DNA of 13,648 nt. It comes from DATDOY01 sp035293045. Its GTDB lineage: Bacteria > Actinomycetota > Acidimicrobiia > IMCC26256 > JACPCJ01. This document shows positions 13,568-13,648 of the stretch, one piece after another. The stretch is taken from contig DATDOY010000128.1 of assembly GCA_035293045.1 (NCBI GenBank), forward strand, positions 1 to 13,648, read 5' to 3'. The notes beneath the pieces were generated by a model. That model had not been told where the DNA came from. It did not search any database and saw only the letters and a program-made list of their open reading frames with translations. Made by a program: the position numbers and the translations under genes. Numbering within the stretch: position 1 is the first letter of the stretch; every line of letters starts with the position of its first letter.

Positions 13568-13648
13568 GGTGTGGGTGACTCCTCCGATGGTCGGACGGCC
13601 AGAACCTGCCAGCGGTCAGGGACGCCTTTCAATTCGTGGTCGCCCCGG
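13564..13648 (-). CDS. Partial: C-terminal end of a probable class III adenylate/guanylate cyclase
   Basis: Only the last 27 codons and stop are inside the window. The tail reads RGDHELKGVPDRWQVLAV and nine more residues. HELKGVPxRWxLxAV is the usual closing strand of actinobacterial class III nucleotidyl cyclase catalytic domains. The TGA (13564-13566) overlaps the ATG of the MaoC-like gene (ATGA), so the two are probably co-translated. The rest of the protein, including catalytic metal-binding residues, lies outside, so activity cannot be judged. Alternative: another protein ending in a cyclase-homology domain. Confidence 0.6.
   Translation of the reverse strand, partial: RGDHELKGVPDRWQVLAVRPSEESPTP

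Overview
The window is high-G+C DNA (about two thirds G+C by eye) that reads like an actinobacterial chromosome. It is densely packed. Several genes are joined by 4-base GTGA or ATGA stop/start overlaps, and several starts have no Shine-Dalgarno sequence but a TANNNT box about 7-12 bases upstream, as leaderless mRNAs do. The citrate synthase resembles actinobacterial CitA, and the gene cut at the right edge ends like an actinobacterial class III nucleotidyl cyclase. A deep-branching actinobacterium such as an acidimicrobial lineage fits, but the sequence alone does not prove this. I see no phage, IS, CRISPR, tRNA or rRNA.

Left part (14-7059, all minus strand). Transcription runs leftward from a divergent FtsH-like membrane AAA+ zinc protease (5194-7059). 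After 280 bp without a large gene come two ABC half-transporters (3105-4913, 1228-3108) and a Ste24/CAAX-type M48 membrane protease (14-1231). The last three are coupled by GTGA overlaps. The two ABC proteins look like an obligate heterodimer, because all their active-site deviations fall in the same composite ATP site. The 280-bp gap holds a 24-bp inverted repeat (22/24 matches) bracketing a possible 50-codon ORF, which could be a leader peptide with an attenuator-like RNA fold, or a small peptide gene.

Middle (7060-8097, plus strand). A divergent promoter region with two strong palindromes precedes a DUF4395 membrane protein and a membrane-anchored thioredoxin-like protein, again joined by a GTGA overlap.

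8101-10427 (minus strand). A compact run encodes an MBL-fold hydrolase, a flavin reductase, a MauE-type membrane redox protein and an orphan RmlC-like sugar epimerase. With the DUF4395/thioredoxin pair this puts three membrane proteins with paired cysteines inside 1.9 kb.

10525-11409 (plus strand) is an alpha/beta hydrolase of epoxide-hydrolase type, divergent from the MBL gene.

Right part (11417-13648, minus strand). A citrate synthase carries an N-terminal pair of CBS domains, an unusual fusion that suggests adenylate control of entry to the TCA cycle. Upstream lie a MaoC-like hydratase and, at the edge, the last 27 codons of a probable nucleotidyl cyclase whose stop overlaps the MaoC start. 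The MaoC 3' end has been duplicated in tandem just past its stop codon.
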